Positions 15,537 through 25,310 of a stretch of DNA of 64,000 bases are shown piece by piece. The position numbers were made by a program, and so were the translations under genes. Below the pieces are notes generated by a model that saw only the letters and a list, made by a program, of their open reading frames with translations, was not told the origin of the DNA and made no database searches. The stretch covers positions 148,109 through 212,108 of the forward strand of contig ONMV01000004.1 of the NCBI GenBank assembly GCA_900319005.1. The letters run 5' to 3'. The DNA is from an uncultured Bacteroidales bacterium. GTDB taxonomy: Bacteria > Bacteroidota > Bacteroidia > Bacteroidales > Paludibacteraceae. Position 1 is the first letter of the stretch. Each line of letters opens with the position of its first letter.

Positions 15537-17983
15537 AAAGGCAAACACTCATATTTCTATTCTCAATGCTTCTTTTCCCGTTGTCGCTTCGTGCGGCAGC
15601 GGATTTTGGAATAGATACCGTCACCAGCGAATGGATGCGGGAGTGGTATCAGTACGGAGACCTGCGTCATTATTTGGATAATCATTGCGACGTGACTACC
15701 TATCTGACCGAGACTACGGGTGAATGGAGCACACCGGAACCCTATTTCTTTTCTATCAACGGAAACTCCTACCGTTGGAACAAATACTACCTGAATGGAT
15801 TTCGTCTGGACAGTCGTGTTGATGCCGGAGGTGCGTACTACACGCCGGATATGTTCACCCATTCGATGGCGGTTGATTATAACCGCGGAGCGGTTTATTG
15901 GACGATGGGCAGTGTGGCGGAGCCGCATATCCGTCTATCGGGGCAGGCAGGGAACATAGGCGGTTATGGTCCCTTGGCAAAGAAGCTTTTGGATTTGCAA
16001 CCCGGTGGTTCGGCTATCAGCCGTTTGGCGGATGATCGTCCTGTGCATCATCGCCGTCATACGGTAGGAGCAGGTAGTGTAGACTTACTATACGCTATTC
16101 CGGTGGGTGAGACTTTGTACCGTCAGCATTTCTATGCGGATTACGGTGTCCGCCGGCAGTTAAGGTTTGATCATACAGGGATAGAAGGTACTTATGATGC
16201 GCGCTATTATCATGTGCAGTTGGATGGTCAACTCCCCTTTGCCCCCAACGCCGCTTTTGACGGACTCTATTATATCCTTCGGGCGGGGCATCGGGCGGAT
16301 GGATACAGCGAGTTCGGTTATAACTCCAATGAGACGGCTTGGCGCACCGAGTGTTCATTGTCCTTCTTCGGCAAGAAAGCGTTCGGTCGTGCCGGCGAAC
16401 TGACAACAGGTCTGACCTACGCGCTGCAACGCGACCAGCATCGTGAGTTGGAGTTCTCCCGAAATATCCTCGATGTGGACGGAGAGGCGTTGAGCCCTTG
16501 GTACCCGGACGGGCGTACGCACGAACTGCACTGGGCGGTTGATTACCGCTTTACGATCCTGCCTTGGCTCAGATTGCATGTTGATGCGTATAATTCGTTC
16601 TTCGCTTTCCGTCCCTCGCAAACCGAATGGCGGAACACGGAGTATATGCAGGGCGATAACATGAATGCACCCCTCTCCCTTTATGATTATCAGTGGTCCT
16701 CCGGGGCTTTTTGTTCGGGGATGTTAGAGAACTCGGTGTCTCTGGAGGCAGGCTATCAGGTCCTGCCGTGGTTGAGGTTGAGCGGGAGTGTCTCCGCTAC
16801 GCTGGACGGAATATTGCTGGCGGGCAAATCGAAGGTGACGCCCTGCTGGGAAGCCAAAGCGGATATACATATTGAGCCTGTCAGATGGTTCAAGATGGAT
16901 CTCATTGCAGCTAATTACCGCATCCCTTATACATATGACCAGATCCGGTTCATGAGCGATAGTTACATGAATGGAGAAGTGTATTTTGCCGGTACGAACA
17001 CGCTTCTTACTACTACCGGAGGGCAGTATCATCGGTGGGGAAAAGGTCTTTGGCAACCTCAGTATGTAGCGGTGGATATACCGATTATCTTCACCATCGG
17101 ACGCCATGAGATCAGTATCCTTTCGTCTTTCAAAAAATACTATAACACATGGTCGGTAGGCATGGCGGAGGGCTATACGGATTCATTCTATCCCGTGAGC
17201 GTACAACAGGCGGAGCAGGGGATGAATTATGATATTTACGCCATGAAACCGCAGAAACGCTCTTATGAAGTCACCCGAGCACCCAAGACCGGAGGAGGTG
17301 TGTTTGACTCACCGGTCTTTGCCTCCAACGTCATCAAATATACCTACAACGGAAAGAAAGTTTTCTTCTCGCTTAGTTGGCAGAGTTATATCGTCTCCGG
17401 TACGTCCGCGTTGGGGAACGGAGCTGCGGCGCAAGATATCAACGTGCTCAGTGAATCATTGGCGAGCCCCAATATCGTGTTGGTCAACGCGAATATGCAG
17501 CAGTCGGATCCGGGTATCCGATCGCTCGGACGGCTTAATCAAGACCGCGCCTACATTGCACGAATGCAGTTAGGTGTCAATATCACCCCCAACTGGCAAC
17601 TCAGTCTGAGCGGTAAGTTCCGCGACGGAATCGCTTTCTCTGCTTTCCGCACGCATGTAGTCACCGGCGATGCCGGGACACAAGCGATCGTATGGAATGC
17701 CAACACGCGCGGTATCAACGTCCGCGATAATAATTTCGGTAAACGCACCGACTCGTTCTTTAATTTCGACTTGCGCTTCAAGTACCGCGGTACCATCAAA
17801 GGTGTGCCCTTTGAGATACAAGCTATCTGTTATAATATCTGGGATTTTGCTACAGAGCTCAACGAGTACTGTATGTTTTATGATGCCTCTACGGGCAAAG
17901 ATCTACGCGATGGTCGTACCCCTCTCAGTCTTTGTACTCCCCGCGGTCTATGGCTTACCTGCAGCGTCGGTCTGCCGCGTTGA
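15533..17983 (+). CDS. Large outer-membrane beta-barrel protein, TonB-dependent-receptor-like without a plug
   Basis: 816 residues. Signal peptide 1-22 ('LIFLFSMLLFPLSLRAAA'). The body resembles the barrel of TonB-dependent receptors: repeated strands ('LRLHVDAYNSFFAFRPS', 'WFKMDLIAANYRIPYTYDQ'), and near the C terminus 'FFNFDLRFKYRGTIKGVPFEIQAICYNIWDF'-type blocks. I see no plug domain or TonB box in the first 150 residues. Ends with 'WLTCSVGLPR' and no sorting tail. Its last 36 bases overlap the convergent O-antigen ligase gene. Transported substrate, if any, unknown. Confidence 0.7.
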   Translation: MKRQTLIFLFSMLLFPLSLRAAADFGIDTVTSEWMREWYQYGDLRHYLDNHCDVTTYLTETTGEWSTPEPYFFSINGNSYRWNKYYLNGFRLDSRVDAGGAYYTPDMFTHSMAVDYNRGAVYWTMGSVAEPHIRLSGQAGNIGGYGPLAKKLLDLQPGGSAISRLADDRPVHHRRHTVGAGSVDLLYAIPVGETLYRQHFYADYGVRRQLRFDHTGIEGTYDARYYHVQLDGQLPFAPNAAFDGLYYILRAGHRADGYSEFGYNSNETAWRTECSLSFFGKKAFGRAGELTTGLTYALQRDQHRELEFSRNILDVDGEALSPWYPDGRTHELHWAVDYRFTILPWLRLHVDAYNSFFAFRPSQTEWRNTEYMQGDNMNAPLSLYDYQWSSGAFCSGMLENSVSLEAGYQVLPWLRLSGSVSATLDGILLAGKSKVTPCWEAKADIHIEPVRWFKMDLIAANYRIPYTYDQIRFMSDSYMNGEVYFAGTNTLLTTTGGQYHRWGKGLWQPQYVAVDIPIIFTIGRHEISILSSFKKYYNTWSVGMAEGYTDSFYPVSVQQAEQGMNYDIYAMKPQKRSYEVTRAPKTGGGVFDSPVFASNVIKYTYNGKKVFFSLSWQSYIVSGTSALGNGAAAQDINVLSESLASPNIVLVNANMQQSDPGIRSLGRLNQDRAYIARMQLGVNITPNWQLSLSGKFRDGIAFSAFRTHVVTGDAGTQAIVWNANTRGINVRDNNFGKRTDSFFNFDLRFKYRGTIKGVPFEIQAICYNIWDFATELNEYCMFYDASTGKDLRDGRTPLSLCTPRGLWLTCSVGLPR

Positions 17984-19183
17984 GTCGGGTAGCAGCGTGC
18001 CGAGCAAGAACAGGATATTGACGAACACGATTCCTTCTATTCCCCCCAAGATCATCTCTGTGCACATCACCGGCAGACAGATGCCGAGGGCGCACCATGC
18101 CCAGTACCGCTTGTCACCTGCGAAGAACCAAGGTATGCCGATCCAGAAGAGCACGAACAGTACGGCCGCTACGAGGCCTAAATCCATACAGACCCCTAAA
18201 AACTGGTTGTGAGGCGAGAAGCGACGCAGGTAGAAGATCTCCCATTCGCGCTGTTGGTATCGCTCCACTAAGTAGTCGGTGCTGTTGCCGGCACCAAGGC
18301 CGTAAGCGAGATAGTCCGTCGGTTGCTCCAAAGCCGTCTTCCACACCGTCATACGCGGTTCGTCCTCTATACTATGCCCCGCACTGCGCGGATGAAAGGC
18401 TACGCCGGCTACGCAAACCGCACCGAGCACCAGGGCGGTAGCGACGATACTTATGACCTTGACCGTTTTCGGTTGACGCAGCGCCCAACGAACCACCGTG
18501 ATACCGAGCACGAGTGCCAAAGCCACCAGTCCGATACGGGAACCCGTCCATAGGATTACAACCAAAAGGGCAAGGCTGAGCAGGGCGGTGAGGACTTTGC
18601 TGAACGGTTTGCGAAGGAGCACCAGGCAGGGCACTAACAGACAGAGCACATTCGCATAATGCACGCGGTGCTTGATATCTAAAAGGAGGTTGTCCATATG
18701 CAGCAGGTCCAAGGATACCCGCGGGGCGCAGGTGTAGCGGTCGAGGGCCAGTTCGTGGTTCATTACCCAATAATGCGTGAACAGATACATGCCTATGGAC
18801 GCCAGCGCACTGACGGCCAACACGCGCACGCACGTACGCAAATTATAATGGGTGTTGAGTCCGAAGCAGCCGATGAGCGGGATGGCAAACAGACTGATGT
18901 AGCGCTCGATAGCGGACCACGCCGCATGAGTGTCTTGCGCCCATAGCAGCGAGACGATATTCCATACCAACCATACCCCGACACCTATACTGAGGTAGAG
19001 CACACCGCGCGAGCGACGGAGGTTCGTTCGGTCAACATACCGAAACTCCAGCAACCATGTATAAGCCCATACGAGCCAGCAGAAGTGGATGATAGGTTGC
19101 GGGAAGGGCAGCGCAATCAGCAACGCCAGAAAGGCGAAGTAATTGATGCGTTCTATGAGTTTTTTATATCGTTCCATACACAT
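17948..19183 (-). CDS. O-antigen ligase-family membrane protein (WaaL/Wzy type)
   Basis: 411 residues with about ten to twelve membrane helices; a large extracytoplasmic loop around residues 265-325 ('TAYGLGAGNSTDYL...RRFSPHNQFLGV'-like region) contains the 'SPHNQFL' block typical of the O-antigen ligase/polymerase family. It joins or polymerises glycans on lipid carriers at the periplasmic face. It is the last gene of the lptB-to-ligase operon and starts 4 bp after the glycosyltransferase stop; an ATG two codons further in (19177) is an alternative start. The 3' end overlaps the opposite gene by 36 bp. Confidence 0.85.
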   Translation of the reverse strand: MCMERYKKLIERINYFAFLALLIALPFPQPIIHFCWLVWAYTWLLEFRYVDRTNLRRSRGVLYLSIGVGVWLVWNIVSLLWAQDTHAAWSAIERYISLFAIPLIGCFGLNTHYNLRTCVRVLAVSALASIGMYLFTHYWVMNHELALDRYTCAPRVSLDLLHMDNLLLDIKHRVHYANVLCLLVPCLVLLRKPFSKVLTALLSLALLVVILWTGSRIGLVALALVLGITVVRWALRQPKTVKVISIVATALVLGAVCVAGVAFHPRSAGHSIEDEPRMTVWKTALEQPTDYLAYGLGAGNSTDYLVERYQQREWEIFYLRRFSPHNQFLGVCMDLGLVAAVLFVLFWIGIPWFFAGDKRYWAWCALGICLPVMCTEMILGGIEGIVFVNILFLLGTLLPDSTRQTDAAGKP

Positions 19184-19187
19184 ACAT

Positions 19188-20546
19188 TTAGATACCTATT
19201 CGGTGACGGTTCATCAGACGATAACATGCCTCGGCATCGAAACCCCGCTCGGCCGCGTAGGCTTCTGCTAACGCCCGACAGTCGGACTCATTCAGATGCA
19301 GGTGTTGCACTTGCCGGCATCCTTGCTGCCAACTGATAGCGGCATAATGACGCATGCGGTTGACATCGACGAGTTGCACTTGACTGCCGTCTTCGTTCAC
19401 CAAGATATTGCCGCCCGAGAAATCCAAAGGAAAACAACCCTTCTCGTGCATCTTCGCCATGAAGCGTCCGATGCCGCGTGCAATCTGTTCGCGGTGCTTG
19501 AACAGCGGGTCGCGCGCTACGATACGCCAAGTGAGAGGTAGCGCCGAGAGACGGCAGGCATAGTAACTGTCGCGTAGCAGCCCACCGCAGCGGCACTCTT
19601 TGTAAGCCAAGGGCTGAGGCGTCAGTTCGCCCAGCAGCAAGGCGTTCGTATAACTGCGCTTCGCTTTGCTCGCGCGCAAAAGGCCGTATATCAAACTGTT
19701 CGGAAAACGGGGACGATGGAACGCCTTCACAACGATATCTTCGCCGATGAGCTTAAGCGTGTTGCGTCCGGCATACAGCACCCGGTCGGAGGCCGCAAAG
19801 GCTTCTTCGAGGTGGGCCAGCAGGTGTTGTTCCTCCAGTTGTCGGTTGGTCATCAGATAATCCTGCCAGGACTGCCCTTGTTCATGCCGGAACGAACCGC
19901 ATCCGTCCGCTTTGGCTTGTTGGCGCACCGCAAAACGCTGCTGCATCTGTTCGGGACTGCGGTACTGGTAATGATCCACAGGGATAGCGTGCTCCCACAC
20001 CCGTCCCCATGGATGCGGATAACGCCACCGCTCGCTCCAACAGAGCAACGCCGAATGACGCATGAACCGTCGTTCGCGACGCAAGGTAGGCAGGGCATGT
20101 ATAAAGCGCGAGCGGTCGAAAGTGCCGGTGAAAGTCTGCGACGCCAAGTCTTCGCGCGTCAGGATATAGTCCGTGCTCTCTTTCTTGACGGTAGTGATGC
20201 ACTTCGGCACCTTCGCCAAGAACGCCCGTACATCACCCGGATAGAACTCATCGGCATCCAACCGCACGTTCCACCAGTCGCCAGCTTGCAATTCATGCCG
20301 GAAAGCCTTGAAGGCCTTGGCGCGCAGGCCGATATGGAAGGGACCTTCGTAGCGCAACCAGGGAATGATTTGAGGATGGGTGGTCGCCAGGTCTTGGATA
20401 CATTCCCATGTGCCGTCGGTCGAACCGTTGTCGATGACGATGATCTTATCGCTCCACCGGCAAGCATCGACGAGCGAAGCCGCGATGACATCCGCTTCGT
20501 TCTTCACCACCATCAGGCTGTATATCTTAAATCTTGTCGCGTCCAT
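19188..20546 (-). CDS. Fusion of family 2 glycosyltransferase and Kdo/WaaP-like kinase domain
   Basis: 452 residues. Residues 1-240 form a GT2-type domain: 'MVVKNEADVI' and 'IVIDNGSTDGTWE' bind the sugar nucleotide, and 'LDADE' (96-100) is the metal-binding DxD. Residues about 255-452 look like a lipopolysaccharide kinase fold: Lys274 in 'DIVVKAF', catalytic loop 'PLDFSGGNIL' (Asp375, Asn380) and metal Asp394 in 'VDVNR'. The usual His before the catalytic Asp is Pro-Leu. In relatives I know, these are separate genes. It probably modifies an LPS core or O-unit sugar. Overlaps the next upstream gene by 20 bp. Confidence 0.8.
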   Translation of the reverse strand: MDATRFKIYSLMVVKNEADVIAASLVDACRWSDKIIVIDNGSTDGTWECIQDLATTHPQIIPWLRYEGPFHIGLRAKAFKAFRHELQAGDWWNVRLDADEFYPGDVRAFLAKVPKCITTVKKESTDYILTREDLASQTFTGTFDRSRFIHALPTLRRERRFMRHSALLCWSERWRYPHPWGRVWEHAIPVDHYQYRSPEQMQQRFAVRQQAKADGCGSFRHEQGQSWQDYLMTNRQLEEQHLLAHLEEAFAASDRVLYAGRNTLKLIGEDIVVKAFHRPRFPNSLIYGLLRASKAKRSYTNALLLGELTPQPLAYKECRCGGLLRDSYYACRLSALPLTWRIVARDPLFKHREQIARGIGRFMAKMHEKGCFPLDFSGGNILVNEDGSQVQLVDVNRMRHYAAISWQQGCRQVQHLHLNESDCRALAEAYAAERGFDAEACYRLMNRHRIGI

Positions 20547-21228
20547 AGATCAGTTTATGCCAGTAGTAGCAAAGGGGGTGAGTATATTTGAGTTGTTTCC
20601 AGGGGCGACTGGAATGCGGGGTGTGCAGGACAGGATTGGTCACCTGCAAGACATTCGTGAAACCCAGTTGGCGGGACAGACGACTGATAGTCACGTCGTA
20701 CCAACTCTTTTTCGTATCCAGTTGTTCGAAGTCATATGCCTGCAGCAGTGCATTGGTCAAGAGCGTGCAACAGAACGACAGGCGCTTGGTGCAAGGTCCG
20801 TCCGTCTTGAGACCTTTGGCATACTCGTACGGGAAGTTCACCGTACCTTGCGCATCGACGGTCACTGCCGCCACCATACCTATGCCGGCTGTTACTCCTT
20901 CGCATAAGCGCGCAACGGTGTCTTGGCGCACGGTCACATCACTCTCCACAATAACCAAGTGTTGTCCCTGGGCGAGGCATGCGCGTTGGGCATGGATGAG
21001 TGTCCGGCGGTAGTTGGGCGAAGGATGGTCGGTCAGTTCGCTTAGATGAATGAGTTCAAAACCGAGTTCCTGCGCCAAGGTGTCCAAGCGCGCCGCATTC
21101 TCCGGTAAAGAGAAATCGTCATAGACGGTGAGGAACTGTCCGCCAGCCACAATGGCGCGGATGGCCTGCTCGGCTGTCTCCAGTGAGTCCTTCACTGGCA
21201 TGATAATATGGTACTGCTCAATCAACAT
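20527..21228 (-). CDS. Glycosyltransferase, GT2-like
   Basis: 233 residues. Starts with the nucleotide-sugar fold ('YHIIMPVKDSLETAEQAI', 'FLTVYDDFSLPEN'), then 'YRRTLIHAQRACLAQGQHLVIVESDVTVRQD', where 'ESDV' sits at the DxD position. The C-terminal part ends 'PLCYYWHKLIYGRDKI'. Short for GT2 but the core seems complete. Overlaps the fucosyltransferase by 11 bp upstream and the fusion gene by 20 bp downstream, so translation is coupled. Sugar specificity cannot be read. Confidence 0.75.
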   Translation of the reverse strand: MLIEQYHIIMPVKDSLETAEQAIRAIVAGGQFLTVYDDFSLPENAARLDTLAQELGFELIHLSELTDHPSPNYRRTLIHAQRACLAQGQHLVIVESDVTVRQDTVARLCEGVTAGIGMVAAVTVDAQGTVNFPYEYAKGLKTDGPCTKRLSFCCTLLTNALLQAYDFEQLDTKKSWYDVTISRLSRQLGFTNVLQVTNPVLHTPHSSRPWKQLKYTHPLCYYWHKLIYGRDKI

Positions 21229-22096
21229 CTATGGTCATCCAGTTAGAGGGTAGGATATCGGGGCGCGGTCTGTTGCGAAACCAGGTGTTCGGTGCGATCG
21301 TGACGGTGTCTTGGTCTTGTCCTAACCATGCGCCCCACCAGGAGAAACTGCTGTTGGCGATGATATGATGACGGCATAGACTCATCAACTGCATGTCAAG
21401 ATACGCGTCGGGGCCTTCGTGCCCGCTGACGAAAATCGTATCGGACGGGAAGAATGCCTGCGCTTTGCACCAATCCGGATCATCCGAGAAGACATAAAAA
21501 ACCGGTTGCTTCACCTGCGCTTGTATCGCTTTAATGGCGCGGCGGTAATAGTTCTCCGAACAGACGTTATAATCTTCGACACGCCGTTTCTTGAGATAGT
21601 CTCCGCGGCGGACATGCACACTCACGCTGCGGGTGGATTGTATCTGTTGCGCCAGAGCCTCATCGGCGAGCGGCAAGGGCAGACGGAAGTGAAAAGCCTG
21701 CCGTACTTGATCGGCCACTTCCTCAAAATAGTGCTCGCTTTGCCAATAGCCCTGCAGATAACTGTTCTCTGCATTCAGCATTTCGGGACACCATCCCTTC
21801 GCAGGATCGGGTTCAAGTACCACTTGTCCCGTCGTGTGTTTTTTCCATCCGAGCGCACGGCGGATAACCGAGAATAGGTCTTTACTCACATCAGCCAATT
21901 GATCCCGATCCGCGGTCGTCGCATGGTCCGGATGAATAGCAAAAATACGCTCTAACTCATAGCCGTTGTGCGAGGGGCGATGCTGATAGACCGACGCGTC
22001 CATCTTGGTGTCCGGCCGATGGTGCTTCAGCGCCAGATAGAAGGCGTACTGAAACATCTGATTGCCCAAACCCGAGTGTATCTGCACGATGTTCAT
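21218..22096 (-). CDS. Alpha-1,2-fucosyltransferase, GT11
   Basis: 292 residues. The GT11 hallmarks are present: 'SGLGNQMFQYAFYLAL' at the N terminus, 'HVRRGDY' (161-167) that binds GDP-fucose, 'FYVFSDDPDWC', and 'NSSFSWWGAWL' near the C terminus. It adds fucose in alpha-1,2 linkage, probably onto the surface glycan made by this operon. Separated from wzi by one base. Confidence 0.92.
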   Translation of the reverse strand: MNIVQIHSGLGNQMFQYAFYLALKHHRPDTKMDASVYQHRPSHNGYELERIFAIHPDHATTADRDQLADVSKDLFSVIRRALGWKKHTTGQVVLEPDPAKGWCPEMLNAENSYLQGYWQSEHYFEEVADQVRQAFHFRLPLPLADEALAQQIQSTRSVSVHVRRGDYLKKRRVEDYNVCSENYYRRAIKAIQAQVKQPVFYVFSDDPDWCKAQAFFPSDTIFVSGHEGPDAYLDMQLMSLCRHHIIANSSFSWWGAWLGQDQDTVTIAPNTWFRNRPRPDILPSNWMTIDVD

Positions 22097-22097
22097 C

Positions 22098-23519
22098 TTA
22101 GTAACTATGAATGATGCCGCGCTTGGCGACGGTTATGAGTGCGCCGAACTGATTGCCGAACTGCGAACCGAAGTCTGCCGCCAACCGAACACCGAAGTCC
22201 AGTCCCCATGCTTTCTCTACATGTTTCTTGACCTCAATCATCAGCGCCGTGTTCTGACTTGTTTTCTGGGCCCGATAGGTGCCCCAGTTGCGTGTATAGG
22301 ATGCAATCAATCGATATTCGTAGCCGTATATATTACCGGCGATGCCTGCGAAATGAGTGCGTACGCGGTTGTTGCTCAGACTCATCAGCGGATTACCTAT
22401 CGTGCGTCCGAAATGGGTCCAACCTTGTGCGTAACTACTGTTGTTGTAATAGTCGCTGCGACCACCGTAAACCAATCCGTCTCGGTCATGGAAAGGACCG
22501 TCCTGACCCGTTGTGTTCATGAATTCATAGGTGAGCGAATGAATAAACGGCCATTGTGTCTGGCATATTGATAAACCCCATAGACCGTCCGTTTGGTTAC
22601 TACGACCTATAAAGTTCGCACTTTTGTCTTCAAAAATGGTTTGCCAATAAGCAGTAATTCTCCATTGACTCCATTTGGCGGTTAGAGCCAGTTCTTGAAA
22701 TCCCAGATGGTTACCCTCCGCATTGAGCTGGTCGCTCAAATTGTTTCCTCCACTCGCGGCCCTGAAAATATGGGAGAAAGCAGTCCAGTCGGTAGCAAAC
22801 TGACCATATACAGGAGAATATCCTCCCCATTGTGCAGCGTGGTGAAACTCATAACTGATATTGATTGGCAGACTGCCGCCTACACGCAAGCCGGCAAATT
22901 TGTAATGCAGTAGTGCATTGCGAGTGGCGACAGTTGTATCTATTCGACAGGCATCTACAAACCAACCGTGCGTCATTCCGCACTTAACCTCCAAATATCC
23001 GAAAAGACCGGGGAACGGAGTGTACTTGTCTATTCCGATACTTACGCTTGGGATGGGCTGTGCGTTACCGCTGAATAGCAATCCTCCGGTGGAGAGGGAC
23101 GGATTTTGGCTTCCGCATGTCATGGGACGGATACCGGCAGTAATATCAATGATATACAAACGTACATGGGCATATAGTTGCCGGAAATAACCTGTGGCGC
23201 GTTCGGTATCAAACCGTCCGGTGAGTGCGACGGCAAAATCGTAGTCATACCATCGCGAGGGACGTGTGGCGGGTTTATAGATACCCATGGTGATGTTCCC
23301 GCTGTATGGCGCCGCACTGATGTTGCCGTTCTCTTTGGCGTGCAGCCAGAATGGTGCAGTGCTGCCGGTGGATGCCAAAGCAGAGATCTCCGCCCCATAC
23401 AGAATAGTGTCGCGTGCGGTGTCTGGCTGATGCATGGCTACCGGCCACCAATCGGCGGCAGAACTCATGAGCGTGCAACAGAGCCATACAGTCAATACTA
23501 TGTGCCGTTTAGTCTTCAA
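22098..23519 (-). CDS. Capsule assembly Wzi-family outer-membrane protein
   Basis: 473 residues. Signal peptide about 1-21, then a barrel with many aromatic strands; 'YGAEISALASTGSTAPFWLHAKENG' is the Wzi-type opening seen in Bacteroidales members, and 'NSSYAQGWTHFGRTIGNPLM' is a typical late block. Wzi proteins help hold capsule polysaccharide at the surface. Its start overlaps the kelch gene by 11 bp. Confidence 0.85.
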   Translation of the reverse strand: MKTKRHIVLTVWLCCTLMSSAADWWPVAMHQPDTARDTILYGAEISALASTGSTAPFWLHAKENGNISAAPYSGNITMGIYKPATRPSRWYDYDFAVALTGRFDTERATGYFRQLYAHVRLYIIDITAGIRPMTCGSQNPSLSTGGLLFSGNAQPIPSVSIGIDKYTPFPGLFGYLEVKCGMTHGWFVDACRIDTTVATRNALLHYKFAGLRVGGSLPINISYEFHHAAQWGGYSPVYGQFATDWTAFSHIFRAASGGNNLSDQLNAEGNHLGFQELALTAKWSQWRITAYWQTIFEDKSANFIGRSNQTDGLWGLSICQTQWPFIHSLTYEFMNTTGQDGPFHDRDGLVYGGRSDYYNNSSYAQGWTHFGRTIGNPLMSLSNNRVRTHFAGIAGNIYGYEYRLIASYTRNWGTYRAQKTSQNTALMIEVKKHVEKAWGLDFGVRLAADFGSQFGNQFGALITVAKRGIIHSY

Positions 23520-24477
23520 TCAAGTACCAATGTGTGTGCAGATGTCCGAATTTATCTTCTCCTAAACCGAAATAGAGCCGGTTGCCTATGCCGCATGCTG
23601 TTCCATTTTCCATTGTGCCGCAAGGTATTGTGCCGCAGTATGCCCATTGGTTCGTTTCCGGTGTGTATCGTAATATATCCTCGTAATGGAATCCTGTCGT
23701 CAATGAATCGCCGTAATGCCATCCTCCCATCACCCATACATGCTTGTCCGTTCCTGCGCTTATGGCGTTATGCCGTCCGCTTCCGGGGACAGACGCGCGA
23801 CCTTCCCAGTGTCCGTCGGCGAACCACTCCCACCATCCGCTGCGACTGTAGCGGCGGAATCCTGTTCCTGCAAAATAGCGGCCGTTACACTGTGCAACAA
23901 CGGGGGACATCGCGCGGTCGGGAATGGAACCGCTCTGTTCCTGCTTTGTCCATGTGTCCGCTTGGATATCGTAGCGCCAAACGACATTGGTGAATCCGTT
24001 AAAACCGAAACCGACCCATATATATTGATTATCTGTCCAACTGATAGCGGCTACTGTTTGAGACACGGGAAAATCTGCCTTCCTTGTCCACTGTTCGTTT
24101 TGCGGGTTGTAGCACCACCAGTCGTGTAGATAACTGGCCTCGTTATGCACACTGCCTCCGTCATAACCCAAGCCGAGAAACACTCCTTGCTGTGTTGCGC
24201 ACGCTGTGCCGTTGGCGCGCGGAGTGATAGGAATAGCGCTCGATTCATCCCATTGGTCGGTATCTGTGTTGTAACGAAGCATGGTCTGGGAATATGCATT
24301 ATTGGGTTTGCGGCCACTGACAATATAAATGATCTCGCCCGCGCTGAAAGACATAGCCACAGCTCTGCCTTCCGGCGGTGTCGCACATTCGCGTATCGGC
24401 TGGTCCACTTCCGGAATACTGTTGCATGCCGTAAGGGCAGCAACAATCATCAACCCTATGTACCTCACTCCTTTCAC
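23509..24477 (-). CDS. Kelch-repeat lipoprotein
   Basis: 322 residues. Lipobox 'ALTAC' (Cys about 18) marks an acylated protein. Five to six kelch-type repeats follow, each with a Gly-rich strand and a spaced Tyr/Trp ('[12 protein letters not shown]', '[18 protein letters not shown]', '[13 protein letters not shown]', '[14 protein letters not shown]'), building a beta-propeller. Probable outer-membrane or periplasmic binding protein; ligand unknown. Overlaps lptB by four bases (ATGA). Confidence 0.82.
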   Translation of the reverse strand: MKGVRYIGLMIVAALTACNSIPEVDQPIRECATPPEGRAVAMSFSAGEIIYIVSGRKPNNAYSQTMLRYNTDTDQWDESSAIPITPRANGTACATQQGVFLGLGYDGGSVHNEASYLHDWWCYNPQNEQWTRKADFPVSQTVAAISWTDNQYIWVGFGFNGFTNVVWRYDIQADTWTKQEQSGSIPDRAMSPVVAQCNGRYFAGTGFRRYSRSGWWEWFADGHWEGRASVPGSGRHNAISAGTDKHVWVMGGWHYGDSLTTGFHYEDILRYTPETNQWAYCGTIPCGTMENGTACGIGNRLYFGLGEDKFGHLHTHWYLIED

Positions 24478-25220
24478 TCCTTCACATCACTCCTTCTCTT
24501 CAGTTCAAAATTACGGCCTAAGTAATTCTGCCGAACTACAGGGTTGGCAGCCAATTCTTCCGGTGTGCCATGGAAGAGGATTTTTCCTTCAAAAAGGAGG
24601 TACGCACGGTCGGTAATCATGAGCGTCTCATCGACGTTATGGTCGGTAATCAGAATACCGATATTCTTATCTTTGAGCTTCCAAACGACGTCCTGGATTT
24701 CCTGTACGGCAATCGGATCGACGCCCGCAAAAGGTTCGTCCAGCATCACAAACTTCGGTTCGATAGCCAGACAGCGGGCTATCTCCGTCCGGCGTCGTTC
24801 TCCACCGCTCAGACGGTCACCTAAGTTATAGCGCACATGCGCGAGGTTGAACTCTTTGATGAGTTGTTCCAATTTCTCTGCCTGGTACTCTTTGCTGAAA
24901 TTGGTTAACTCCAGTACTGAGCGGATATTATCCTCTACCGTCATTTTTCGGAAGACACTTGCTTCCTGCGGCAGATAACCGATACCCATTTTCGCGCGTT
25001 TGTACATCGGGAAATTGGTGATGTCGTCATCATTGAGGAAGATACGACCGTTATTGGCAGCCACAAGTCCCGTAGTCATATAGAAAGTCGTGGTTTTGCC
25101 TGCTCCGTTAGGTCCCAACAGGCCCACGATTTCTCCCTGCTCCAACTCAATGGAGACATCATTCACCACGGTTCGCTTGCCGTATTTCTTAATCAGATGT
25201 TCTGTTCTTAACGTATCCAT
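24474..25220 (-). CDS. lptB: LPS export ABC ATPase LptB
   Basis: 248 residues from ATG at 25220 (a TTG one codon earlier is possible). Walker A 'GPNGAGKTT', signature '[16 protein letters not shown]', Walker B '[13 protein letters not shown]', and the LptB-typical '[21 protein letters not shown]' and '[10 protein letters not shown]' blocks. Powers the Lpt bridge with LptF/LptG; a permease candidate is at 3318-4391. First gene of a seven-gene surface-glycan operon, which fits LPS export. Confidence 0.95.
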   Translation of the reverse strand: MDTLRTEHLIKKYGKRTVVNDVSIELEQGEIVGLLGPNGAGKTTTFYMTTGLVAANNGRIFLNDDDITNFPMYKRAKMGIGYLPQEASVFRKMTVEDNIRSVLELTNFSKEYQAEKLEQLIKEFNLAHVRYNLGDRLSGGERRRTEIARCLAIEPKFVMLDEPFAGVDPIAVQEIQDVVWKLKDKNIGILITDHNVDETLMITDRAYLLFEGKILFHGTPEELAANPVVRQNYLGRNFELKRRSDVKE

Positions 25221-25310
25221 CAAATGATTTACGATTTACAAATTTACGATTTACGAATTATTTACGATTTATTTTTGATTTACGATTTGAAGCAGCAATC
25301 AATCGTCAAT
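25221..25310. repeat. Mini-repeat block between xth and lptB
   Basis: At least five tandem variants of tttacgattta. The block runs into the xth stop codon, so the last codons of xth are written in repeat sequence. No promoter box seen. Confidence 0.75.
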
